Source of the DNA: Ectocarpus siliculosus
Taxonomy: Eukaryota; Sar; Phaeophyceae; Ectocarpales; Ectocarpaceae
Assembly (NCBI GenBank): GCA_000310025.1
Contig: FN648919.1
Location: forward strand, 1 to 21,097
DNA length: 21,097 bases
Reading direction: 5' to 3'
The notes under the pieces are model-generated. The model saw nothing but the letters and a program-made list of their open reading frames with translations, was not told the origin of the DNA and made no database searches. This document shows, in pieces, positions 1 to 10,912 of this stretch. The position numbers and the translations under genes are program-made. Position 1 is the first letter of the stretch, and each line of letters starts with the position of its first letter.

Positions 1-1550
1 CTTGTACGCAGCGCGGGTGCTTCCACTCATTGGCGCGTCCCTTGCTGAAACTGACAACACATATGAGCACGGGTGCTTCCACTCATTGGCGCGTCCCGTA
101 CTGATACGTGTATGACTTCGTTTTCGATGCGTGGAGATCGGTTAATTCTACTCGCCCAACAGCACGGGTGCGCCCACTCATTGGCGCGTCCCGTACTGAT
201 ACGTGTACGGCGTTTTTGTTCTTTCTTTTTGAGATCGGTTAACTCTACTCGCCAACAGCACTCATTGGCGCGTCCCTTGCTGAAACTGACAACACATATG
301 CAGCACGGGTGCTTCCACTCATTGGCGCGTCCCGTACTGATACGTGTACGACTTCGTTTTCGATGCGTTGAATTCGGTTAACTCTACTCGCCAACAGCAC
401 GGGTGCGTCCACTCATTGGCGCGTCCCGTGCTAATACGTGTACGGCGTTTTGTTCTTTCTTTTTGAGATCGGTTAACTCTACTCGCCAACAGCACGAGTG
501 CTTCCACTCGTTGGCGCGTCCCGTGCTGAGGCTGACAACACATATACAGCACGGGTGCTTCCACTCATTGGCGCGTCCCGTACTGATGCATGATTTGTGG
601 TATTTCCTACCGCTGCGTTGAATTCGGTTAACTCTACTCGCCAACAGCGCGGGTGCTTCCACTCATTGGTGCGTCCCGTGCTGATACGTGTACGGCGTTT
701 TGTTCTTTCTTTTTGAGATCGGTTAACTCTACTCGCCAACAGCACGAGTGCTTCCACTCGTTGGCGCGTCCCGTGCTGAGGCTGACAACACATATGCAGC
801 ACGGGTGCTTCCACTCATTGGCGCGTCCCGTACTGATGCATGATTTGTGGTATTTCCTACCGCTGCGTTGAATTCGGTTAACTCTACTCGCCAACAGCGC
901 GGGTGCTTCCACTCATTGGCGCGTCCCGTGCTGATACATGTACGGCGTTTTGTTCTTTCTTTTTGAGATCGGTTAACTCTACTCGCCAACAGCACGAGTG
1001 CTTCCACTCATTGGCGCGTCCCGTGCTGAGGCTGACATCACATATGCAGCACGGGTGCTTCCACTCATTGGCGCGTCCCGTACTGATGCATGATTTGTGG
1101 TATTTTTCTACCGCTGCGTTGAATTCGGTTAACTCTACTCGCCAACAGCGCGGGTGCTTCCACTCATTGGCGCGTCCCGTGCTGATACATGTACGGCGTT
1201 TTGTTCTTTCTTTTTGAGATCGGTTAACTCTACTCACCAACCGCACGAGTGCTTCCACTCATTGGCGCGTCCCGTGCTGAGGCTGACATCACATATGCAG
1301 CACGGGTGCTTCCACTCATTGGCGCGTCCCGTACTGATGCATGATTTGTGGTATTTTTCTACCGCTGCGTTGAATTCGGTTAACTCTACTCGCCAACAGC
1401 GCGGGTGCTTCCACTCATTGGCGCATCCCGTGCTGATACATGTATGACTTCGTGTTTCGTTGCGTTGAGATCGGTTAACTTCCACTCGCCAACAGCACGG
1501 ACGAGTGCTTCCACTATTGGCGCGTCCCGTGCTGGTGCGTGTCCTTGTTT
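1..1550. repeat. Higher-order tandem repeat array (satellite-like), about 250-bp unit
   Basis: The stretch is a tandem array, truncated by the left window edge. A core of about 37 bp (AGCACGGGTGCTTCCACTCA followed by TTGGCGCGTCCCGTGCT) recurs about 19 times with variation. Three spacer types follow the core in order: one with TGATTTGTGGTATTTC, one with TACGGCGTTTTGTTC, and a short one with GAGGCTGACAACACATATG. Together they form a higher-order unit of about 250 bp, clear at offsets 403/653/903/1154. A second conserved box (TCGGTTAACTCTACTCGCCA) precedes most cores. Order is less regular before 400, and the copies decay after 1440. Open frames of 70-120 codons on both strands here are periodic artefacts of the repeat and are not annotated. 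Confidence 0.95.
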
Positions 1551-2952
1551 TTTTTATTTTCATTGAGATCACTTCCGCATAGACAATCCTACGGCAGGTT
1601 GACGAGTTTTTGGCATGCATCAATTGCTGTCCGGGCGTTTTTGGTCGCTTAATCGTCGATGGACGTGACGTATTCTTATAGAAGGTTTGTGTCACGGCGG
1701 CAATAAAATTTGACGTGATGCCCCTCGAGACCGTGATGCACTCACATGGACCGCTACCTGACGTTCCTCGCGAGTTCGAACCTCGCGTGTCACATCCACC
1801 TCCCCCCCCTATTTTTTTCTCATCTTCTTTTTCCTTATGCATACAGCACGTAGTTCGCTGTCTCGTTTTTTTTTTCTCGTCTTCATTGTTTTTCAGTCTT
1901 TTTCTTTGAGTCTTTCTCTCGCATGCATGTGTTTTTGCTTTTATCCGTTCCCGTGAATGCTGTTGAATGCACTTTCCGATTACGTATGCGGCCGCTTTGT
2001 ATGCCATGGGACTTGTCGATACCATCAGTGGGGACTTGTCAATACCATCCGTGGAGACGATTGCTTACGTGAGTGGGCATATTATCGTCGATTCCTTCAG
2101 CTATATGCCCCTCTGTGCGCGGCACAGACAAGATTGTACCGGCAAGTAGTCCCTAGTAAGCCGGGGGAAACAGAAAACAAGGCACCTGCCTCATGTGCAT
2201 AATCGTGACAGCATCATGCCCTACTGCCGCGGGTCGATTGGTTATGTCCGATGCCGCAGGGTTCCTCCACCCCGTGCAGTACAATGGCTGCTATCAACCG
2301 CGACAAGTCAGCGTGCGACCATACAACAGGCCCCGCTCTTTCTTTTTGCCGTTGAATTTTTTCTTCAGAGAGAGTACGTCTGGTTGGGACGAACCGCATT
2401 TTTTTTCTTCAGCGAGAGTACGTCTCGGTTGGGATGAACCGCATCCCATGTTTGGGAAGGGACCTATCTGAGCGGCGCGGCGAGCGAGACTGCGTTGGCT
2501 TGCCGCCGCTTATCTTACTGCACCCTCCCCCCTCGTGCTAAATGCACGCAGCGGTGAGGTCACAAGAGTAGCGGGACGCGAATAGGAACACGGCCGACAC
2601 GATGGATGTTGGACACGAGTACACACCTTTATATGGAGAGTCGCGTGCTGGTCACTTCCCCAATGCTTGCGCCGTGTCCCGTCCCGCCCTTTTCTAAACT
2701 GCCGCCGCTACTGCGTTAGGCGGCTGCTGCTGTCCTTCCGTTGCTTCACGCGCTCTGTAGCTGTCACACGTTACCCGACTTTGCTACAGCCCCTGCGTGG
2801 ACTCGATCACGGAATGACACCCCCAACTATAGACTAATAATTCCAAACACCGTGACCCTGGGTTTCCGGTAGAAAATGAAGCCAAATTCTAATTCGACTG
2901 TTACAAAATAAACACCAGTTTATTCTATCTGCTTCGACGAACAAACCTTCCT
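1551..2952. other. Gene-poor intergenic region
   Basis: No supported gene was found. The region contains long pyrimidine runs on the plus strand (about 1796-1925), which create a lysine/arginine-rich antisense frame of no coding character. It also contains a T-arm-like stretch near 1770-1793, a 7-bp hairpin at 2112-2128 and a 44-bp tandem duplication at 2357-2444. AATAAA on the minus strand at 2919-2924 lies 525 bp downstream of the reductase stop codon and could serve as its poly(A) signal. The region ends at 2953, where the segmental duplication begins. Confidence 0.6.
2357..2444. repeat. Two-copy tandem duplication of about 44 bp
   Basis: Two adjacent copies, 2357-2399 and 2400-2444, each run from a T-tract through CTTCAG.GAGAGTACGTCT and GGTTGGGA.GAACCGCAT. 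They differ by a few substitutions and one inserted base. No function is evident. Confidence 0.85.
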
Positions 2953-5951
2953 GTATCTATAATACTGAGTTCCGGTTGTTGCCTGAGCTCTTACATCAAC
3001 AAAAAACTGCGCGTGCCATATGTTATGTTTGGGTGAGACTCCGTCTTGTCTTCGTCCTGTGCAACGACTATGAAATATACAACAATTACGACTTGTTACA
3101 ACGACAAAAAACTTGTGGCGGCATCTGCAACTGCCAATCAATGAAACCTTGGTTCGTCACGCTTCATAAAGGCAACAGCCCCCGCCCCCTGCCCGATAAT
3201 TGTCTTCACGCCCTCAACGATTCTCCCCAAGAGGGTCGGTCGCGTCTTCTTGTCACGCAAGACCCGACGAAATTATAGAAAGCGAGACCGATAAATACAA
3301 AAACACTCGATCGCGCGGCCGGCGTAGGTTACTTGAAGAGTGTCGCCGCAGCACCCGGAGGAGCTGGGCGTCTTCTGACGTGAGAAAGACGGGACAATCT
3401 TTCCGAATACATAAACCACGGGAGGGAGAAAGGCCGGGGAAAAACAAAATTAGAACTCGAACGAGAACGCCTCGGTGTCGAAGAGCTTCCAGTCGATCGC
3501 GCGGGACTCGGCGAGCACCCCGTCCACGAGCGAGTTGGGTCCGCTGGTCAGGACCCTGACGGACGAGGTGTTGCTCTTTTTGGCGAGCTCGGCCTCCCGG
3601 ATCAGGAGGGCCTGCGTGGGCACGCGGCCCGGGTTGACGTCGTAGGTGACGCTGCCGACGCCGGCCACGGTGGAGGACTCGAGGTCCATCTTGGACTCCT
3701 CGCCGACTCTGGCGGAGCGCCCGCTGGCCTAAAACAAATGGCGTGGATGAAGGTATACGGGGTTGGTGATGAGTGAGCGGCCGCAATGACGACGGTGGGC
3801 GATAACGAGGCGAAAGAATGAGGATATACAGTGGGGGGCTGTTGAAGCATCAGTGCCATATTGTCCGTGTCTATCAGAAGAAGAGGCGGTTACCTCGAGT
3901 TAAATGAACACAGCGACAATATTATGTAGGTTGCGACAAGGCGAATTTAGGAAGGGGAACGGTTGCAGAAACGAGATCTAGCAGTATCATGAACCAACCA
4001 GACATGATGGCTGCGCCCCCCCCTCGGGGATGCTTCGGCGTGTTCCACGGAACACAAGCAGCACCTGACTCGATCGTGATATGATCAATTCTCGATTACA
4101 CGAAGGATCACGTGACGGATCCCGCGAAAGCGTAGCACCACCGCGTAATGCCGTATCGACCAAAAACATTAACAACGGCTTGCGGACTCCCATTCACCTG
4201 CGATGCTTCGGCGCTGTCCACACGCTTGCCGAGGAGGTGCTTACGGACTAAGAAGAAGAGCCAATCGTACACGATCAGGGAGCTGATGATGCAGATCACC
4301 ATGAGGACGAAGATGATGGCCCCCTCGTGGAACACGTTCATCAGGTCCCGTCGGTCCACCTCCCAGTAGCCCAGGATGTATCCCGCGAACGCGGCGAGAC
4401 CTGTCATGTCGTATGCATTGGTGGTACAGTGGGGAAGGCCTGTTTAGTGCCGGTGCCCGGTACTGTGCTGGTTTGTTGGCCGGCACAGAGTGAAATAATC
4501 AAAGTTGTTTTGGACTCTGAACATTACTGACGGTGTCTGGCCGATTCCCTGGGCACCTGACCGAACTACACACTCAACTATTAATCGCGTATTCCTCCGC
4601 GTGGAGGACCTCGGCCAACACCAACTACCGATGTTTACCTCCCACGCATGTGGTCGCACACAACAAAATGTCGTTGTTGGGAAATTTCCGGAGGCCTTTC
4701 TTCCGAATCGGTAGTGTGCGGGGCCCTACAGGGTGGACAAACACAATCAAGTATCAACATGAGATGGCCACCACATTGCGTTTGGCTTTACATGGTGTAC
4801 AAACACAATCGAGTGTTGACGTGCTGCTTTCTCACCCGCCACGATAACGCGAACGCTGTGGTTGAGGCTGGCGGCGACGTGGCCGGTGCCGATGACGTTA
4901 TCCTGGGTGCTAGTGTGGGCGTAGGCGTTCGCGTCCAGGGGCCATGTGACGGTGAGAGATTCGTTGCTGTCAGCCTTTGGTGATGTTGGGCGATTGTTTC
5001 GCCATCGGTGTTGGGGCGAAGAAGTTTCAGGGAAGCCAGAGAGCCAGAGAGCCAGAGAGAGGGAGGGAGAGAGATAGACGTACAGACGGACAGGGCGCGA
5101 GAGGAAACCTGAGATTGGGGTAGGTGCGATCTTCACGTTCCAGAAATGCATATTCCAGCGAGCGTCGATGCCATTTTCCGAGCCGCAGTAGTGAAAACCC
5201 AGCAAGGGTTAGACTACTTTTCCAACGGCCCTTTAGTGCGACTGCATTGAGACTAGTTGTGCTTGCCCACAACGACAAAGCTTTGCGGCTTCGCGATCGC
5301 GCCTATCTCGCCGCTGCAGAGTATATTGACGGCACCGGGTGACAGAAGCTACGCGGAAAACCGAGAACAACAACAACTCGGCAGGGCACACCTTGCTGCT
5401 GCTGCAGTAGAGGGACATCGAGAAGTGCGTGTCCTTCTTGCTGCCGGCGCTGGCGAGCACGGAGGGGAGACACTCGCCGACCAGTTCCATCTCCGACATG
5501 TACCGGCAGCACCAGGCCAGGTTTACCTCCGGAACGTCGGCGCCTTCCCTTGCGGCGACAGCCCAGTCCTGAGAAAGAGGGTCAGGACCGACGGGGCGCA
5601 TTGAAAATCCTGCACCTCGCTACGTACCACTCTTCAAGGGCACATAACGCTCTCATGACGCATTTGTTTCGTTCATAAACGTCGCCTGTGTGTAAGGTAG
5701 CATGGCCGGCGCTGCCCAACCTCTTGAAAACACAAACTGAGGCTCCCGGTACCGAGCTGTCGCCGTAGACTTTGTATTCCAACTTCCGATCCCCGGGAAT
5801 GGGACCGCCGCCAAAATACCCTCGTACCCTCTCACCTGGATGAATCCCATGAGAGAAGTCATTCCCGACCCCCCGGCAACCACCATGACGCGCGACGTCC
5901 CCCCCGCGACCTTCATGGAGCTGAACGACTGGACCTGGGTGTAGAAGCCGT
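2953..5951. repeat. Segmental duplication, copy A (visible homologous part)
   Basis: This block matches 18101-21097 in the same orientation, starting sharply at GTATCTATAATACTGAG in both places. The offset is 15,148 bp up to exon 10, 15,138 after a 10-bp indel in intron 9, and 15,146 after an 8-bp indel in intron 7. I count about 33 substitutions over roughly 3 kb, so identity is near 99%. It covers 497 bp downstream of the reductase stop, exons 11 to 8, their introns, and the 3' end of exon 7. The homology is cut only by the window end, so the true block is longer. Confidence 0.97.
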
Positions 5952-8900
5952 CCACGTCCACCAGTAGCGAGCGAGCGTCCCCCGCGGCCTCCGCGCCCCT
6001 TGCCGTGTCCTTCAGGGTCTTCGTCCATTTCCCGAGGTCCTTGATGTACACGGTGAAGACGTCGTTCTCGTCCTCCTGGGCGGCGCTGTTTCTGCCGCTC
6101 GAGAGTTTCGCCGCGTGTGAGAAGGAAGGGGGGGCTCCGCGGAGTGCAACGGTGATGGCGTGGGCCTCGTCGGTGCCGAGCGCGGCGGGGACGCTGATGT
6201 ACACGAAGGATCCCCCACGGGCGGACCTGTCGCCGCTGTCCCCGACGCCGCCGGTCTTGGGGTTGCGGAGCACCAGCCGCGTGTAGTTGTCGTTCGTCGC
6301 CACGCTGACGAGGCTGGTCGGGCTGGCCTTGCTGGCGTCCGAGCTGAACCATCGGTTCCAGTAACGCCACCTGAGCGGGAGTAAGCGAGGGGGTGGGGTG
6401 GGGGGCGATTTGATTGGGAGAGTAGATGAGGCTCTTGTCGGCAGCAGGTCACGTGGCTCGAACGTGCCAGTTGACGTGTATTTAGAAGGAAGGAGGACGA
6501 AGTAGCGTATCCACGGGATTCGGCGAGGGGGAGGACTGACGCTTTACCGGCCAGAAGACTAGGAGCCACGCAGTACGAATGAATATGTGGCGAAGGGTAG
6601 GCGCGAGGCATGGATCGGGCTTGCGGGAGGATGGCTGAGAATCAGGTCGACATTCTCCCAGTCAGTCTCGGTATGCATACGCTTCGTTCGTGGTGAAGCT
6701 CGAATGCCATGACGCACGGTCAAGGATGAACCAGCCCCCATCATCGGTACAACAGGAGAAAGCATTAAACTCACCGCTTCCACGACTCCAATCTCGACAG
6801 CACGTGCATGATGTACAGCGTCAACCCGCCCAGGAAGTAGAGCGCGTTGGGAGCCCACTGAAGCGCAGGAGCGAAGAATCAACAAACGATCACAGACGGC
6901 GATACAAACAAGAGAGAACCTTAGGGATAACTGCCACCGCAGGTGACAGCAAGTGTCGGTGAATGCGCATAAGTCCGCATGCTTGAAGCATTTCCTGCTT
7001 GTTGCAAGCGACCACTGAATGAAATGTTGAGTGAGAGTGGACCAAACACACGTGCACGGTGAAACTACATGAACGAGAGACGTCGGGCGGGGGACCACGT
7101 CGTTTTTGCAGAAGGCAAATTTGGTCTGCCCCAGAAAACACAAAACAGCAGAACTGTTCCAATACGTAACTGGATGCACCTAGTCTTAAACCCCTATTTC
7201 CCGTAAGTAGAATGAAGGACTTTGTCCGGGTCTCGTCCTATATATGCACCCGGCTCACCCCCCCCCTCTCCCTTCAAAATTATGAAGATGATACAATGTC
7301 ATGTACGCACGTGCATGACGCTGAACACGAAGACGCCGATGAAGAGCCAGTGTGCGAGCTTGAACAGGCTGTAGTACTTTCGCCGGACCCAGTTCACCGA
7401 GGTAGCCCACATCGGGATCGCGCAGAGTCCAGCCATCCAACCCATGGGAGTGTCCACGCCTTGGGCACAAAGAAGGTGTGGGAGGAATGGGACGACAAGG
7501 TGGAGCGTGTGGGTAGAGTTGCTTAGTCCTTGGTACATCCGAGTGTCGATGACCGGTGGAACCATAGATAGGGCATGGGATAGTTTCTGGCTGGGGGGGC
7601 AGGGAAGGAGTCAAGCACTGGAGAGGTTCTGGTGTTTATTTTCTCGTGTGTTGTCACGACCCCTTCATCGTTTCGCGTTGCGACCACGGGTGATGATTGC
7701 GGGCTCACCGGTGCAGGAAAAACGGAAAGGAGCATGCGGCCGGGCACAAGATCGGCCGCTACAATATCCGTCAATGGAGCGAGCGGCTCATTGCCATATC
7801 ACCACCAACAACGTCAAGCATAAAGACGACGACTCGTCTACCCACGCACCACACGTACATACATGTAATATGTTAGATTCGAGACGCAGATATTCGAGAC
7901 ACCGGCCTCTTCCGCGCTAGAATACTGCCAGGTTAAGATCTTGTAGTAATTCCTTGGGACGAGCAGGGCTAGAGGGGTTTCCTGAAGAGCCGTAGGCGCC
8001 TACCTCCGTGGGTGTTGGGGTCGAAGTGGATGGACTCGTGGACGGCGTGGCTCCAGCCCTCGTACTGGACCCAGTGCGCCGTGAGGAGGAGGGCGTGGAA
8101 GAAGAGGGAGGTGAAGGCGAGGTGGCCAGCGATGGCGTGGTAGAGCACGGCCCGCTCGAACGGTACCCCGAGGGCCGACCAGATCTTGCTGTCGCGGGAT
8201 ACCGGAACCAGGATGATCGCGAAGTGGGAGGAGCACACCAGCCCCATGAAGATGCCAATCATTCTCAACCTGTTTTTGCCCGACAACGGGGGCCGATGGT
8301 TCAGCAGGAGGAAGGATCGTGGCACATCCGGAATACGATCTCTCGGTACGAGACGCGGAACGGATCGTGAAATGTGGAACGGAATAAACAAACGCCTAGG
8401 GAGGACTTACTGGGGTAAGAAAGTGAACCCAAAGACAGATTCGGATGTGAGCAAAACTCGGTAACGGGGACGATACTCACCACCAAAAAATGGGCGGACG
8501 CCGCGCTTGCTTATATGTATATCAATGCCAACACGCGTGAGGTGCGAATGAATGAGTGGGTACACGTGGGCCGCAGTACTGTAGTCTACCATTGTGGTTA
8601 AGACTTCGACACATCCCTTTCGACTGTGGTGTCGTCTCGAACGTTAGTGTTGTGATTGCAATTTTCGAGGCAGGTGCGTGTTCTTTTGCGCGGGAAGACA
8701 AGAGGTTCGGTATATGATCATGTACGTGCAACGTGGCTTGGTTACCGAGCGGAAGAACGTGGCTTGGCTTGTACGACAAATCGGACAAATCGTAGCTTTT
8801 CGTCACTCCCGAGAGACAATCGAAGTCACTGACACTACAACGTGAGTTACCAGGTTAGGCACTAGACCACCGGGGTGGAAAGTATATCCTTAAGAACTCA

Positions 8901-10912
8901 CGAGGCAACGTGGCGATGCGAAACGTGTTTGGAAGGCAACGGGAAGAAGAGAAGAACAACGAGCTATAATGCCGCGATCCGCCGGTGGCGATCAGCACAA
9001 GCAATGCGCCACCCTTCGGATGGGAAATCAAAACAAACTTTCTTCCACAATCAACCCTCGACGTAATGACGCCACCACTGCTGCCCCCAACACATCCCGA
9101 ATGGGATGCTTCCTCAAGCGGGCAGTCTTTACATTTAGATTGTATTATGCGGCTTAGCCGTCGATTATCGGACCATCAGTTTGGGTCCATTTCTTGCACC
9201 GACGTGGCACCTGAACCGTAGCCTCAGCGCATTTTCTTACATCGTCGATGATGTTTCACTCACACAATGAATGAAATTGCGTCATTTCGTGGTACGGACT
9301 GGTGCAAACAGGCTGTCAATCAATACGCGCTCAGTTACAGAGGTGGAATTGACATATTCACTCTGTCTGGTTGTGGTGAACCGTCCTTTGCAACACCACG
9401 TGTTTCGTCATTCGTCCGATGTAGTCTAGAAGCATGCACGATTGATTGATTGAATATTCATTTTGTGCGGCACACAACGTCGACACACAGACGAAACACA
9501 AATATTTTCTTGTCCGAAACAAATCGAGAACCGAACACGACGAACTTACCTGTATTGGTTCGGTGTAGGCCCTCCGGACTCGAAAGAGAACTGGTTGCAC
9601 CATTGGGTCGGATCGTCAGGGCACACCATGTAGATATCATGGAAGTGGTTGCCGTGGTTCAGCACCCCTGGAGCGTGACGGCGTCCGTAGCAAGGGAGAG
9701 GACAAAGAGCGGAGAATTTCATTCATACAAATCTGCGTGTCATAGACCCATGCAAGAAAGAATACCCGTTCGATCGGGACTTCAACAGAAAACGGCCTTT
9801 TGGTCCCTCATCATTGTTTTGGTGGGCCGAAAACGAGTGGCTGCATCATAGCATGCGTGCAGCAACTGCAAGATAAACGGAGAATAATTTCCGGATCCAC
9901 TGAAGAAAAGACACGGCTCGCTGCAGCAGTTCTCTGTGACGGCTACCAGCGAGGAGTTCACCGACCAAAAGCTCGGCCTGAAAGGGGGCGGGGTCTCTCT
10001 CTGCACTACTAACCTTGCCAGCACTGGGATCCCATGGCGAGGAGCCACAGGGTAAGCACGGTGGTCTCGCCCACGGTTAGCCACCTGATTGGCCAGTACA
10101 GAAAGAAATGCGTCATCAGGAAGATAGATCGTGTCGCGTGGCGCCCCAAAGTCGTTGCGCATTTCTCGTGGGCATCGCCAGGGGAGCGAGTGCACCACGT
10201 AGCAGCAGTTTTCTTGAAAAGCACGCGTCGTGGTTACAGCATGTTGACCAGGCGATGGTGACGGGCTTGCTCTCTCTCTCCCCACGAGCCCGGTGCTGTG
10301 TGTTGTTGCGCGACATTTTTTTCCGAGGGCGTCGAGGGAACGGCATCACCCGTCCATAAACATGTGCATGCACATTTAACAGGTTTGGTGCGACACACCA
10401 CACACACACAGGTTTGTCACAACGGCAGCAGGTGACTAAAGGTGACTAAAGATTTGTTCTGCTTGGGCTGTTGCTTAAAGAACTCACGGGGAGTACTGGC
10501 CCAAGGGTCGGTACTGGTAGTGCACGACGCTGTGGAAGAACGCCAAGATGCCCGGCTTGCTGTCCTCTTCCTCTCCCGCAGCAGCGCTGTCCGGGTGTTC
10601 CTGGGTGGATCGGATCTCCCGCCGCTTCCACAAGGCTTCGTACACCCCGCCTAGGGCAGCCGTCAAGATGATCGGGAGACCGATAAAGATGAACTTGGAG
10701 GTGTCGGAGTGCTTGATGTAGAGGTCGGCCGAGCCGTCGAGGTCGGCGTCCTCGCTGTCCAACACCAGCTCGAGCTCGTCGCCGGGGAGGATGGTGCCCT
10801 CGTACCACTTGCCGATGAACATGGCCAGGTAGAAGAGGCAATATCCAAGCATGCCGTAGCTGGCAACGCGGATGGCGGTCAGGGCACACCTAATCCCTCC
10901 ATCGGACCCCAT
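3450..10912 (-). CDS. Ferric reductase / NADPH oxidase family membrane flavocytochrome, 11 exons, 814 aa
   Basis: Exons in transcript order are 10488-10912, 10014-10084, 9550-9667, 8004-8269, 7311-7459, 6775-6857, 5836-6370, 5392-5568, 4836-4974, 4198-4400 and 3450-3728 (stop TAA). All ten introns are GT-AG, all phases agree, and the total is 2445 nt. The first ATG after an in-frame stop has A at -3 and G at +4. The protein should move electrons from NAD(P)H through FAD and two haems across a membrane. Visible parts are: TM helices near 14-33, 73-95, 143-160 and 206-228; haem helices with H249-x13-H263 and H330-x12-H343; TM 344-363; an FAD domain (about 371-515, HAIT at 441-444); a GGSGMT nucleotide loop at 537-542; late hydrophobic segments 648-667 and 682-706; and an SGP motif at 784-786 before an aromatic C-terminus. 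The late TM pair favours FRO-type ferric-chelate reductase over Rboh/NOX, and no EF-hands are seen. Family is confident; substrate is inferred. Confidence 0.9.
5035..5076. repeat. Purine-rich GCCAGAGA simple repeat in intron 8
   Basis: GCCAGAGA units followed by GAGGGAGG-type purines lie within intron 8 of the reductase gene. The tract is unchanged in the second copy at about 20173-20214, so it predates the duplication. Confidence 0.8.
8270..9549 (-). other. Long intron 3 (1280 bp) of the reductase gene
   Basis: This is by far the longest intron of the gene; the others run from 267 to 544 bp. It starts with GTAAGT at the exon 3 boundary (minus strand) and ends with ACAG before exon 4. The exon 3 end (AG) and exon 4 start (G) join to an Arg codon in frame. 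I see no coding segment, LTR or clear repeat inside it. Short open frames on both strands have no recognisable features. Confidence 0.75.

Noticed and set aside
73-1447. Many overlapping 70-124-codon frames on both strands
   Set aside because: They are periodic by-products of the 250-bp repeat. The same peptide words recur on both strands.
1-1550. Repeat-spacer pattern resembling a CRISPR array
   Set aside because: The spacers are themselves repeated in three types, lengths are irregular, the setting is eukaryotic, and no cas genes are present.
1234-2025. 263-codon minus-strand frame rich in Lys/Arg/Thr
   Set aside because: It spans the satellite edge and pyrimidine-rich tracts. Its composition follows those tracts and no domain is recognisable.
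2112-2128. 7-bp hairpin TCTGTGC-GCG-GCACAGA
   Set aside because: It is isolated, has no T-run or gene context, and hairpins of this size are common by chance.
3253-3786. 177-codon minus-strand frame rich in Arg/Pro (and its copy at 18401-18934)
   Set aside because: It is a shadow of the GC-rich last exon in another frame. The exon 11 frame fits splice sites, phase and family motifs.
9782-10285. Long 167-codon minus-strand frame across exon 2
   Set aside because: The correct exon 2 is only 71 nt (10014-10084) in another frame. Phase and the acceptor TTTCTTTCTGTACTGGCCAA followed by TCAG support the short exon.
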